Program-made: the position numbers and the translations under genes
Notes under the pieces: model-generated
Seen by the model: the letters and a program-made list of their open reading frames with translations, nothing else
What the model was told of the DNA's origin: nothing
Databases searched by the model: none
Source: an uncultured Bacteroidales bacterium
GTDB taxonomy: Bacteria > Bacteroidota > Bacteroidia > Bacteroidales > UBA932
Length of the DNA: 64,000 bases
Reading direction: 5' to 3'
Assembly: GCA_900545245.1 (NCBI GenBank)
Contig: UQYV01000004.1
Span: 1 to 64,000, forward strand
Shown here: in pieces, positions 27,444 to 36,281 of the stretch
How positions within the stretch are numbered: the first letter of the stretch is position 1
Layout: every line of letters starts with the position of its first letter

Positions 27444-28310
27444 ATGGATATGATGAAAAGGATTTTGAAATATATGATTGTGGCAACGGCGCTGTGCTGC
27501 TCCTGCCAGAAAGCTGCGGAGAAGACCGAAGTTGAGGCCGGGTTTGCCGATGGCGGGCGCGTGCCGAGGGTCGGAATCGCCGAAAAGGTGGATGTCTATC
27601 AGTACGAAAAGCGTGTCTCTGCAACCGTGCTCGTCTCGGGAATCGACCCGGAGATGACGCATCTTGAAGTGGGGCTGCTATCCTCGCAAGACGAGTATTT
27701 CTCGGACCCTAAGGCCGTCTATGCGAAGAGGCAGAGGAACGGAAGCTATACGCTCCGCGTTCCGGTGACCCCAGGCAAGACCAATTGGATTATGGCCGTG
27801 GCTGCCTGTGACGGAGGGGCTGCATACTCCTCCAAGATTTCTGTAGATGTGCCGGACGTACCATGGCAGTACAAGATTGCGGACAGCTACTCGGGTACCT
27901 ATCTCAATACGACAATCAAGCAGGGAGAGCAGTCCTATCCGGACCACAAGATTGTGCTGAAGTACAACGGCAGTTCAAACAAGCTGACCATCGGCAATGT
28001 ATGCGCCTATTCCCTCGCGCAGGGACTCGACTACACGAAAGACAACAACGTGAACTACATCGTAGGCGATGTCGATATAGAGGCGAAGACCGTTTCCTTC
28101 CCTGTCACATCTTCTGGAATTGACGCCCATCTTGCCTCGGGGACTGCCCTGATGCCGTTTGAACTTAAGGAAGACAGCATCTATTCCGGCAAGGAATTCA
28201 TTTGGACTTTTAACGAGGACGCCACGGAGATTTCCTTCCCGATTTTCGGACTTGTCTCAGGAACCAGCATAAAGCAGTCCTACGATGCAGGAACATTCAA
28301 GGCAGACTGA
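27444..28310 (+). CDS. Small lipoprotein downstream of SusD, function unknown
   Basis: 288-residue lipoprotein; lipobox in ALCCSCQK. The mature part starts with an Fn3-like beta domain (about residues 45-135: VSATVLVSGIDPEMTHLEVG) and ends with a beta-rich domain beginning YSGTYLNTTIKQGEQSYPD. The position right after SusD is where SusE/SusF-like or other surface binding lipoproteins are found, but I see no specific family signature. The ATG at 27453 is an alternative start. A role as an accessory ligand-binding surface protein is inferred from context. Confidence 0.7.
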   Translation: MDMMKRILKYMIVATALCCSCQKAAEKTEVEAGFADGGRVPRVGIAEKVDVYQYEKRVSATVLVSGIDPEMTHLEVGLLSSQDEYFSDPKAVYAKRQRNGSYTLRVPVTPGKTNWIMAVAACDGGAAYSSKISVDVPDVPWQYKIADSYSGTYLNTTIKQGEQSYPDHKIVLKYNGSSNKLTIGNVCAYSLAQGLDYTKDNNVNYIVGDVDIEAKTVSFPVTSSGIDAHLASGTALMPFELKEDSIYSGKEFIWTFNEDATEISFPIFGLVSGTSIKQSYDAGTFKAD

Positions 28311-28416
28311 TTTTTGAGTTTCCAAGATGAGTGCGCGGGATTTGAGAGCTTGATAAATGATATAAGTTTAATATTCGCAAGAAGTTAGAATACTTACGAA
28401 ACTTGAGTAAAGAGAT

Positions 28417-31068
28417 ATGAAGAGATACGAATATATATTTTTGATGATTACGGCGGCTGTGACCGTAGGCTGCGCAAAGGAAGTTGACGCGCCCGAGACT
28501 CCGAAGGTTTCGACGGCGCTCACCGACTCCCCGTCGGCCGTCCCCGGACTTGTCCGCATTCAGGTCAGTGATGCCCTTGCGGAAGAACTGCTTGCCGCCG
28601 CGGACACGGATGGCAAGGTGAACCTTGGGGATGTTCCGCAGTTTCAGATCGATGGCCTTGAGATAAAGTCAGTCGCGACATCCTTCCACATCGGCGGCAA
28701 GTTCGAGAAGGTCCAGCGTGAGTCCGGACTCCACAAATGGTTCGACATCGAATACGACGAGTCCACTCCTCTCACCAAGGCCTCTGCCGGACTTTCGACA
28801 GTTGACGGCATAGCCCATATGGAGCCGGTCCACATCCCCGAAAGCCGCACCGTCTCGATGAATGACCCCTACTACGGGGTGCAATGGCACTACCACAGCA
28901 CCGGGCAGGGAAGTGCCGTCTCAGGAATGGATATAAAGCTTCAGGAAGCGTGGGACCTTTACGGAGTGTATGGCAACAGCAGCGTGACCGTTGCAATCAT
29001 CGACTCCGGCGTTGATATTGAACATCCCGACCTTGCCGGAAACCTTTGGACCAACGAGGCGGAGCTGAATGGAACGGAGGGACGTGACGACGACGGCAAC
29101 GGCTATCGTGATGACATTCACGGCTACAACTTCGTCGCCGGTTCGGCCGCCATCCATGCCGAAAACCACGGGACTCATGTCGCCGGAACTGTCGGCGCGG
29201 TGAACAACAACGGAGTCGGAGTCTGCGGAGTCGCCGGCGGACGCTATCCGCAGAAGGGCGTGCAGCTTATGTGTATTCAGATTATGGACGAGACCTTGCC
29301 CGACAAGGGCGCCAACATGCTGAAAGTCTTTCAGTACGCAGCTGAGAACGGTGCCGTGATTGCTCAGAACAGCTGGGGCTACAAGAAGGACGTGACCGAG
29401 ATGCCGGATGGTGACGTCACTGCAATCAACTACTTCATCGACCACGCCGGAATGGATTCCGACGGCAACCAGACAGGCCCGATGAAGGGCGGATTAGTCA
29501 TCTTCGCAGCCGGGAACGATGCGCAGGACTATGCCTTCCCGGCAAAGTACGAGAGGGTTCTTTCGGTGGCAGCCATAGGTCCTGACGGAAAGGCCGCCTA
29601 TTATACCAACTACGGCGATTGGGTGAGTGTCTGCGCCCCCGGCGGAAACGAACGCCTTGTGGAAGGTGGCATTTACAGCACCCTCCCCGGCGCGAAGTAC
29701 GGCTACCTCCAGGGTACCTCGATGGCCTGCCCTCACGTCTCCGGTCTTGCTGCCCTCACGCTTTCTGCCTGCGGAGGCCCGGGATACACCTGCGATAAGC
29801 TCTTTGAGACCATTGTGAACAGCTGCGATGAGTCGATTTATAAGTACAACCCGACGATGACCGGCAAACTTGGCAAGGGAATGATAAATGCCGTGAACGC
29901 TCTCTCGTCCATAAGCACAGTGCCTCCGGAGGCCGTTTCCCATCTTGAGGCCGTAGCCAGCTCCAACACGCTGAACATCATAGCCGACCTTCCGAAAGAC
30001 CCTGACGCGGAATATGCCTATAGCTATAAGATCTATTACAGCAAGTCTGCCTTCACCTCCCTCAGTCCGGCTTCAGCATCAACGGCCGTTTTCATCGCCT
30101 CTTCGCTTGAAGCCACGGAGGACGGCTGTAGAAAGATAAGCCTGAAGGGATTGGACTTCAATACTAAATATTGGTATGCGGTTTCTGCCCTCGACTTTGC
30201 AGGCAACGAGTCGCCTTTGACCGAGGTTGCTGAAATCACCACAGGAGGCAACACTGCTCCGGAAATCACCGTGAATGACAATACCCCGGTCTCTCTCGAA
30301 TCTTACGAAACTGCCTTGAGGGTCTATACCGGTTCCGACCCGGATGGCCATACTGTAAGCTTCGGATGGACCTGTGACGAGCCTTCGGCCGTTTCCTTCG
30401 AGAAACTTGACGAGGACATCGTCCAGGTGGAGATTTCCGGAGTGAAATCCACGCCTGGCGAGCATTGGTACAGGCTCACGCTCACCGATGAATATGAAAA
30501 GGCCACCATGCTTGAGGTTCCCTACACCGTGAAGGTCAATCATGCTCCGGTGCAGATTGCGGAAATCGGGACACTCGCCGTGAACGGGGTGAAGGGAACC
30601 GGTACGTTCGACGTGAATAACTGGTTCTCCGACAAGGACAATGAGGAACTCTTCGCGGTCGTTAGCGTTGAGGACAGGAGTGTTGTCGCCACTGAGGTTT
30701 CCGGAAGCAAGGTGACATTTACAGGCCGAAAGGTCGGACGCACGAAAGTGACTCTCACCGCCTCCGACGCAAAGGGCGAATCGGCATCGCAGAGTTTCGT
30801 TCTTGTCGTGAGGGATTCAGCCTCTCCGCTTGACGTTTATCCGAATCCTGCGACGGACCACATCAACATACGTCCGGGAGCCGACAGCATTGATGCATCC
30901 GTAACCATCGCCAATCAGGCGGGGACAGTCGTTTATAGCGCCGGAAAGACACTCGGAATCAACTCTCCACTGAAGGTTGAAGTCGGGGCACTTGCGCCGG
31001 GGAGATACACTGTCCGTCTTAGGATGGGCTCGCAGACCTACGGGACATCGACATTCGTGAAGAAATGA
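28417..31068 (+). CDS. Subtilisin-like (S8) serine protease with lipobox and T9SS type A sorting domain
   Basis: 883-residue secreted protease. A signal peptide with lipobox-like TVGCAKE is followed by a propeptide-like region (about residues 35-150). The S8 catalytic domain has Asp196 (AIIDSGVDIEHPDL), His251 (NHGTHVAGTVG) and Ser435 (GTSMACPHVSGLAAL). Fn3- and cadherin-like domains cover about 505-800. The last 80 residues (LDVYPNPATDHINI, LAPGRYTVRL, ending TSTFVKK) match the type IX secretion system type A C-terminal signal. Having both a lipidation site and a T9SS signal is unusual. It sits 106 bases after the lipoprotein gene and overlaps or abuts the PorV-like gene, so it is likely the proteolytic arm of this locus. 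Confidence 0.9.
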   Translation: MKRYEYIFLMITAAVTVGCAKEVDAPETPKVSTALTDSPSAVPGLVRIQVSDALAEELLAAADTDGKVNLGDVPQFQIDGLEIKSVATSFHIGGKFEKVQRESGLHKWFDIEYDESTPLTKASAGLSTVDGIAHMEPVHIPESRTVSMNDPYYGVQWHYHSTGQGSAVSGMDIKLQEAWDLYGVYGNSSVTVAIIDSGVDIEHPDLAGNLWTNEAELNGTEGRDDDGNGYRDDIHGYNFVAGSAAIHAENHGTHVAGTVGAVNNNGVGVCGVAGGRYPQKGVQLMCIQIMDETLPDKGANMLKVFQYAAENGAVIAQNSWGYKKDVTEMPDGDVTAINYFIDHAGMDSDGNQTGPMKGGLVIFAAGNDAQDYAFPAKYERVLSVAAIGPDGKAAYYTNYGDWVSVCAPGGNERLVEGGIYSTLPGAKYGYLQGTSMACPHVSGLAALTLSACGGPGYTCDKLFETIVNSCDESIYKYNPTMTGKLGKGMINAVNALSSISTVPPEAVSHLEAVASSNTLNIIADLPKDPDAEYAYSYKIYYSKSAFTSLSPASASTAVFIASSLEATEDGCRKISLKGLDFNTKYWYAVSALDFAGNESPLTEVAEITTGGNTAPEITVNDNTPVSLESYETALRVYTGSDPDGHTVSFGWTCDEPSAVSFEKLDEDIVQVEISGVKSTPGEHWYRLTLTDEYEKATMLEVPYTVKVNHAPVQIAEIGTLAVNGVKGTGTFDVNNWFSDKDNEELFAVVSVEDRSVVATEVSGSKVTFTGRKVGRTKVTLTASDAKGESASQSFVLVVRDSASPLDVYPNPATDHINIRPGADSIDASVTIANQAGTVVYSAGKTLGINSPLKVEVGALAPGRYTVRLRMGSQTYGTSTFVKK

Positions 31069-31094
31069 AAGGACTTGTGAAAAACAGAGAGTTT

Positions 31095-32042
31095 ATGAAT
31101 ATGGGAAAGTTCTTTAATATCAGAAAATTAATTGCGGCGACCCTGCTGTTCGCCCCTGCTCTCGCCTCAGCGCAGGAATCCGTCTTCTCCACATCTGCGC
31201 TTCCGTTTTTGGACCGTACCCACGGAGCCGTAAGTTCCTCCATGGCAGGTCTCGGAACCGTTTCAGACGATGCGTATTCGCATTGGGGCAATGTCTCCGC
31301 AGCCGCGTTTTCCTCGAAGACCTTTCATGCGGGAGTAGGTTACAGCCTTTGGCAGCCGTCCGTGACAAAGGCGAGTGTGACCGACTTCGGAGCACTCTGG
31401 CACATTAGTGAAAGATGGGCTGTGACGGCGGGAGTCTCCGTGGCTGCCTATCCTATTGAGCATCGTATGGACGAATATGGCGTGGCCCTTTCAGATTTCC
31501 GTCCGATGGACGCTGTCGCTGGTGCCGGCGTGGCTTTCAGAATAATCGACTGCTTGTCCGTGGGCGCGGCCTTCAACTGGGCTGGTTCACGCGGGATAGA
31601 CAGCGAACTGGACGCATTCGCCGCCGATGTTAACCTCACTTTCAGAAAATACGGGGTCAATGTCACGGCATTCGCGAAGAATCTCGGCACCGCCGTAAAG
31701 TCCTCTGACAGACAGAACTTCGCACTTCCAATGAGTGCTGGTCTCGAAGCCGGATATGGACTGAACTTCGGAAAATCAAGCCTTTACGGAGCGGTTCAAG
31801 GCCAGTGCTGGTTCGGAGGCCCTTTAGGAATATCACCTTCGGCCGCTGCTGAATATTCTTGGAACAATATGATTTTCTGTCGCGCCGGACTCCACTACGG
31901 GGCGAAGAAAAACGGCCTTCCAAGCTACGGCTCCCTCGGCCTTGGTATCCATCTGTACGGATTCAGCCTTGACCTGAGTTGGAACGCCGCCCTCGGGGCG
32001 ATGAAGAATACATTTGCCTGCGGAGTGGGCTATAGTTTCTGA
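31095..32042 (+). CDS. PorV/PorQ-like outer-membrane beta-barrel protein
   Basis: About 315 residues. The signal peptide ends ALASAQES; the mature part has many alternating beta-strands and a C-terminal GVGYSF, typical of an outer-membrane barrel. LPFLDRTHGAVSSSMAGLGT with the following SVSAAAF-like stretch (HWGNVSAAAFSS) is like the N-terminal part of PorV/PorQ, FadL-like accessories of the type IX secretion system. It directly follows a protease with a T9SS C-terminal domain, which supports the call. An ATG at 31065 (ATGA overlap with the protease stop) would add ten residues before the signal peptide; 31095 and 31101 are better placed. Confidence 0.75.
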   Translation: MNMGKFFNIRKLIAATLLFAPALASAQESVFSTSALPFLDRTHGAVSSSMAGLGTVSDDAYSHWGNVSAAAFSSKTFHAGVGYSLWQPSVTKASVTDFGALWHISERWAVTAGVSVAAYPIEHRMDEYGVALSDFRPMDAVAGAGVAFRIIDCLSVGAAFNWAGSRGIDSELDAFAADVNLTFRKYGVNVTAFAKNLGTAVKSSDRQNFALPMSAGLEAGYGLNFGKSSLYGAVQGQCWFGGPLGISPSAAAEYSWNNMIFCRAGLHYGAKKNGLPSYGSLGLGIHLYGFSLDLSWNAALGAMKNTFACGVGYSF

Positions 32043-32061
32043 TGACAATAATGATTTGATT

Positions 32062-34938
32062 ATGAAGAAGAAAGTATCAAATATACTGACTGCGGTGTTT
32101 GCCCTGACGGCATCGTTTCTCCTTGTCCTTTCCTGCACAAAGGATGTCGGAGAAGCTCCGAAAGCGACGAAAATTGACTGTTCGTTCAAGATAAATGTTT
32201 CCGACATCAAGGGAAATTCAGTGAAACTCTCGGCCGTTCCGACGAAGATGAGCATGAAATACTGCCTTTCAGCCGTCCGCCGCGACATTTATGAACTCTA
32301 TTCCGACAAGAACGAGTTTGCTTCCGATAACATCATCGATTTGAAGATGAATGCCGAGGAGGAAGGGATTGATTTCAAGGAATATATATCCAAAAATCGT
32401 CTTTCCGGCTCGTCTCCTCGAATCATCAGCGGTCTGTCGCCCGAGACTGAATATGTCGCCTTCGCCTACGGAGTTTCGGACGACGGGGATATAGTCACGG
32501 ACATATTTTCTTCCGAATTCACGACAGTCGAGGGGGAGAAACTGGTCAATATGGGATTCGAGTTTGAGCTGCTCGACGTCGGAAGCACGGAAACCACTGT
32601 GAAAGTGACTCCGGAGCATAATGACATTATGTATTATTGGGACGTTCTCCCCGTTTCTGAGATTACGAAATATACGGAGTCACAGATTGTCGATGTGCTC
32701 AATTCGGACGGAACGCTAGTCGATCATTGTCACTACAGCGTTGATACATATACTTTTACCGGATTGAAACCATCCACGAAATACTGCATCTTCGCGTTCG
32801 TCTATGATGAGGATGCTGGAGCGGGCAAGTTCTCTGTCAAGGAATTTACCACCAAAGAATATTCTGCGGACGTTCAGGAGGCATATAAAAAATGGCTTGG
32901 CACATGGACTGTGACCAGCACCTCTGCGGAACTTCTCGGCAAGCCGGTTTCATTCGACATAATCGTTTCTGAAAATGTATTCTGCGAAAGTTACAAGGTT
33001 GTGGGATGGGGCATATCCATCGCGAGAACCCTTCCTGTCCTTGCCGGATTTGACTCTGAAACAGGCTACCTCTACTTCGTGAATGCCTACGCGGCAAGCC
33101 GCTATTCAGACTCATCTGTCTCCGGCTACATCTGCCATTTCGGACGTTTTGACCACGGCGACGGCTACTACCTCATCACCGAGGGCGGTTTTGCGGCAAT
33201 GATAGGCCGTATCGATGAGGACGGCACGGCAAAGGTGGTCGGCAACCAGTTCACAGCAGACTCCTCCGCTCCATACACCTTCTCAGGAATGGACTACTTC
33301 CTCTACGCTAACGGAAGCATATACAATTTCTCATCCGCGTCACAGTTCGTCTATGGTAACTTCCCTGTCGGACCTTACACGCTGAAGAGGAAAGAGAACA
33401 TAATCACCAGCGATATGACCTTCTCGCTCGAAGTAGATGAAAAGTCATCCTCCTCGGCGCGGATTAGCGTGGTGCCGTCCAAGGACGACGAGACCTATTT
33501 CTATGATGTCCTGCTCGGCTCGGACGCGGATGCGATGGACGACGACCAGATGCTCGTTATGCAGCTGGAGAGCGCATACTCAAGCTACGGAGGCATAGCC
33601 AATAACCTTCATGTCGGTTCGAACTATCAGGACTATTCGGGTATGACCCCGGGCACGGAGTACTGCGTGGTGGCCTTCGGCTATGACCTCGATCACGTCA
33701 CGACCGCCGTCGCCCGTAAGAAGTTCACGCTTTCTGGCGCGAGCGAAAGCAATGCGCTGATTCTTTCGGTGACCAACCCGACCGACAAGGGGGCGATTGT
33801 CTCCGTGTCTCCGGCTAACACTGACACATATTTTTGGAACATTTATGAGAAGAGTTTCGTCGACCACTACGGCACTTCAGACGAACTCATAAAGGCAATC
33901 GACACCTTCCTCATGAGTCAGGGAGGCATCGGAGCTTTCTTGAACACAGGAGGCAAGGCCGTACAGATTTCTTCGCTCGAAGCGGACAAGGACTACTATC
34001 TTGTGGCGTTCGGACATAACGGGAACACAGCCACTTCCGCCGTGTATAAGAAAGCCTTCAGAACAGATGCAGCTGGCGAAGTTACGGATGGCTGGCAGGC
34101 CTGGCTCGGAACGTGGGAAGTGACAAGCTCCACTTCTGAACTCTCCTCCAAACCTATCAAGATGACCGTTACGATTGCTCCTGGAACGACCGGCAAGAAA
34201 TACTACATCCACGGTTGGGGCATATCCGCTCCACGCAACGCGCTTGTCGCTACCGTTGAGGGTGAGTATCACTCCGAGGACGGGACGCTGTCGATAATGA
34301 ACAATCAGGTCTTTGCTGAGAATGCCAACTACGGTTCCTTCGGAATGGCTGATGTTCTCTACTGCGCGAGGGTGTTGGATCCTTCGACCTCAAAGTATGT
34401 CCCTATGGCGGGTAAATTCTACGCGATGTCCGGGGTTATGGGTAAGGACGGGCAGAAGGCCGGAATGCGCTGTGCCATTCAGAGTTACAACGGGAAGAAA
34501 TACACCGTCTCCACGATGGAGATAACCCTCATAACAACCTCGGGTTCGGTGCTTTACTACTCCGCTGATGAGGGCTACACCTACGGCGACTACCCGATCG
34601 GACCGTTCACGATGAAGAAGACTTCGGATTCATATAATACGACCTCTGAACTCTCTTCAACATCGGCTTTTGCCGGCGTCTTCGCGGCACAAGGCCAGGT
34701 CCGTCAGGCCTATGCCTACTGGCCGCTCGGAGCACCGGAACTCTCTTCAGGGGAATCCGCTCCGTCTGTGGCAGGCAAAACTCCTGCGGTGCTTCCTGGC
34801 TGCGCCGACACGAACCGCAGTGTGCTCTATATGAAGGCGATGACTCCTTCCGGCCGCGAACTCGGAGCCGCGTTCATGTACTGGGGCGGAAAGTTGTCGT
34901 GGAAGTTCGGAGAATCGGCTGCAAAGGATTTGAATTAG
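32062..34938 (+). CDS. Large lipoprotein with Fn3-like repeats and duplicated WLGxW modules
   Basis: 958-residue predicted surface lipoprotein; lipobox LVLSCTK. Fn3-like repeats (YCIFAFVYDEDAGAGKF, YCVVAFGYDLDHVTTAV, YYLVAFGHNGNTATSAV) alternate with two modules. One starts KWLGTWTVTSTSAELLGKP (near 285) and ends YGNFPVGPYTLKRK; the other starts AWLGTWEVTSSTSELSSKP (near 680) and ends YGDYPIGPFTMKK. The same module closes the divergent lipoprotein at 20713. The ATG at 32062 begins a proper signal peptide. No enzyme motif is seen, so a binding or scaffold role at the surface is inferred. It is part of the susC-led gene run. Confidence 0.75.
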   Translation: MKKKVSNILTAVFALTASFLLVLSCTKDVGEAPKATKIDCSFKINVSDIKGNSVKLSAVPTKMSMKYCLSAVRRDIYELYSDKNEFASDNIIDLKMNAEEEGIDFKEYISKNRLSGSSPRIISGLSPETEYVAFAYGVSDDGDIVTDIFSSEFTTVEGEKLVNMGFEFELLDVGSTETTVKVTPEHNDIMYYWDVLPVSEITKYTESQIVDVLNSDGTLVDHCHYSVDTYTFTGLKPSTKYCIFAFVYDEDAGAGKFSVKEFTTKEYSADVQEAYKKWLGTWTVTSTSAELLGKPVSFDIIVSENVFCESYKVVGWGISIARTLPVLAGFDSETGYLYFVNAYAASRYSDSSVSGYICHFGRFDHGDGYYLITEGGFAAMIGRIDEDGTAKVVGNQFTADSSAPYTFSGMDYFLYANGSIYNFSSASQFVYGNFPVGPYTLKRKENIITSDMTFSLEVDEKSSSSARISVVPSKDDETYFYDVLLGSDADAMDDDQMLVMQLESAYSSYGGIANNLHVGSNYQDYSGMTPGTEYCVVAFGYDLDHVTTAVARKKFTLSGASESNALILSVTNPTDKGAIVSVSPANTDTYFWNIYEKSFVDHYGTSDELIKAIDTFLMSQGGIGAFLNTGGKAVQISSLEADKDYYLVAFGHNGNTATSAVYKKAFRTDAAGEVTDGWQAWLGTWEVTSSTSELSSKPIKMTVTIAPGTTGKKYYIHGWGISAPRNALVATVEGEYHSEDGTLSIMNNQVFAENANYGSFGMADVLYCARVLDPSTSKYVPMAGKFYAMSGVMGKDGQKAGMRCAIQSYNGKKYTVSTMEITLITTSGSVLYYSADEGYTYGDYPIGPFTMKKTSDSYNTTSELSSTSAFAGVFAAQGQVRQAYAYWPLGAPELSSGESAPSVAGKTPAVLPGCADTNRSVLYMKAMTPSGRELGAAFMYWGGKLSWKFGESAAKDLN

Positions 34939-34983
34939 ACTATCAAAGGTATTTTATAAATATTAACAAAACAAAAGTAGTGT

Positions 34984-36258
34984 ATGAAAAGGGCTATTGG
35001 CTTAACAACACTGTTTCTTGGCATCCTTTCGGTGATTGGATGCGGGAAGGAGGAACCCGTCACTGTGGTTCCGGAGGCTACATTGTCTGCCACGAGTCTG
35101 GTCTTTGACCGGGCCGAGTCGCAGAAAACCGTCTATGTGAAGTTTCAGGGGGACGGTCTGGCGGTCTCGTCCGTACAGAGTTCCGAAACCTGGTGCGGCG
35201 TGGAGCCTGATGGAGACGAGGCTATTGTTGTCAGCGTGACTGAAAATGAAACCGAGTCTGTCCGTAGGGCTGTCGTGACTCTTACGTTCAGCGATGCGGC
35301 CGTGGAGGACAAGACGATAACAGTGGCTCAGGAGTCCGGCAGCGCCAAGGTTCTGGAGACCACCGCGGTCGAAGGATATGTGTTCGACTGTCGCGGAGGC
35401 GAGTATAAGTTCAGTGTTGAGGCCAGTTCCGGATGGACGGCCGAATTGGTGGGATGTGACTGGGCTACAATCGCATATGATGCCGCCACCGTTACTGTCA
35501 CCGCTCCGGCGAATGAGGGCAATGCCGCTTTGACGGGCAAGGTGAAGGTGACATCTGGCGACGCCTCTCTCGAATATTCCTTCACACAGGAGACTGTTGC
35601 CGACAACAAGTATCTAAGTCTGTTGGGCAAATATGACATCTATGCCGAGACTTGGTACTATGTTTCGTACATCAGCTCAAGCACTATGCAGGGCACATGC
35701 TATTCTGCGGGAAAGAGCGGTACCCTTCGTGAGGTTTTTCCGGAAAAGCCGGCGAGCAAGTCTTATACTTCGGAAGTTGAACTTGTTGAGGATAAGTATG
35801 GTTTTTCTTACAAACTCAAGGATTTCCTTGTGGAGGGTCAAGATGTTCCTGTGAACTTTGATGCGAAGACAGGCTCTCTTGAGATTCCGACCCTTTGGAA
35901 TGTGGGGCAGGTTCTTATTCCTTATTCAGCAAAGGATCCTGCAGAGTATATGCCATGCTTCTTTGTCGGATACAGAGTCGATGGCAACAATCTACGTCTT
36001 GTGAGCAGCACCACCGCATCTCTTCCTTGTGTAGTTCTCGAAGACGGCAACACCATATCCATATCCACGACTCCTCTTTCTCCTGAAACGGCGGAAGGCG
36101 AGACTCCGATAGTTTACGGAATTTGCCTCTCATACATGCACATGGGACTTTCTTCTCCGGTGCTGACACCGTTCCAAGGTCTGTATATGCCTTACGGAAG
36201 CACAATCGAGCTTCGGCGGGTTATTGCTGACGAGAATAATGAAGCTGAGGGCGAATAA
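34984..36258 (+). CDS. BACON-domain surface lipoprotein
   Basis: 424-residue lipoprotein; signal and lipobox SVIGCGKE. Two tandem BACON domains (about residues 32-115 with WCGVEPDGDEAIVVSVTEN, and 120-207 ending in YSFTQET) are followed by a unique C-terminal domain of about 210 residues. BACON domains are Ig-like folds found in Bacteroidota surface proteins, where they often act as spacers or bind glycans or mucin. The C-terminal part starts YLSLLGKYDIYAETWYYV, distantly like the other lipoproteins of the locus. It follows the large lipoprotein after 45 bases and precedes the next BACON gene by 23. Confidence 0.8.
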   Translation: MKRAIGLTTLFLGILSVIGCGKEEPVTVVPEATLSATSLVFDRAESQKTVYVKFQGDGLAVSSVQSSETWCGVEPDGDEAIVVSVTENETESVRRAVVTLTFSDAAVEDKTITVAQESGSAKVLETTAVEGYVFDCRGGEYKFSVEASSGWTAELVGCDWATIAYDAATVTVTAPANEGNAALTGKVKVTSGDASLEYSFTQETVADNKYLSLLGKYDIYAETWYYVSYISSSTMQGTCYSAGKSGTLREVFPEKPASKSYTSEVELVEDKYGFSYKLKDFLVEGQDVPVNFDAKTGSLEIPTLWNVGQVLIPYSAKDPAEYMPCFFVGYRVDGNNLRLVSSTTASLPCVVLEDGNTISISTTPLSPETAEGETPIVYGICLSYMHMGLSSPVLTPFQGLYMPYGSTIELRRVIADENNEAEGE

Positions 36259-36281
36259 GTATTTAATGATAGATAAATAAT

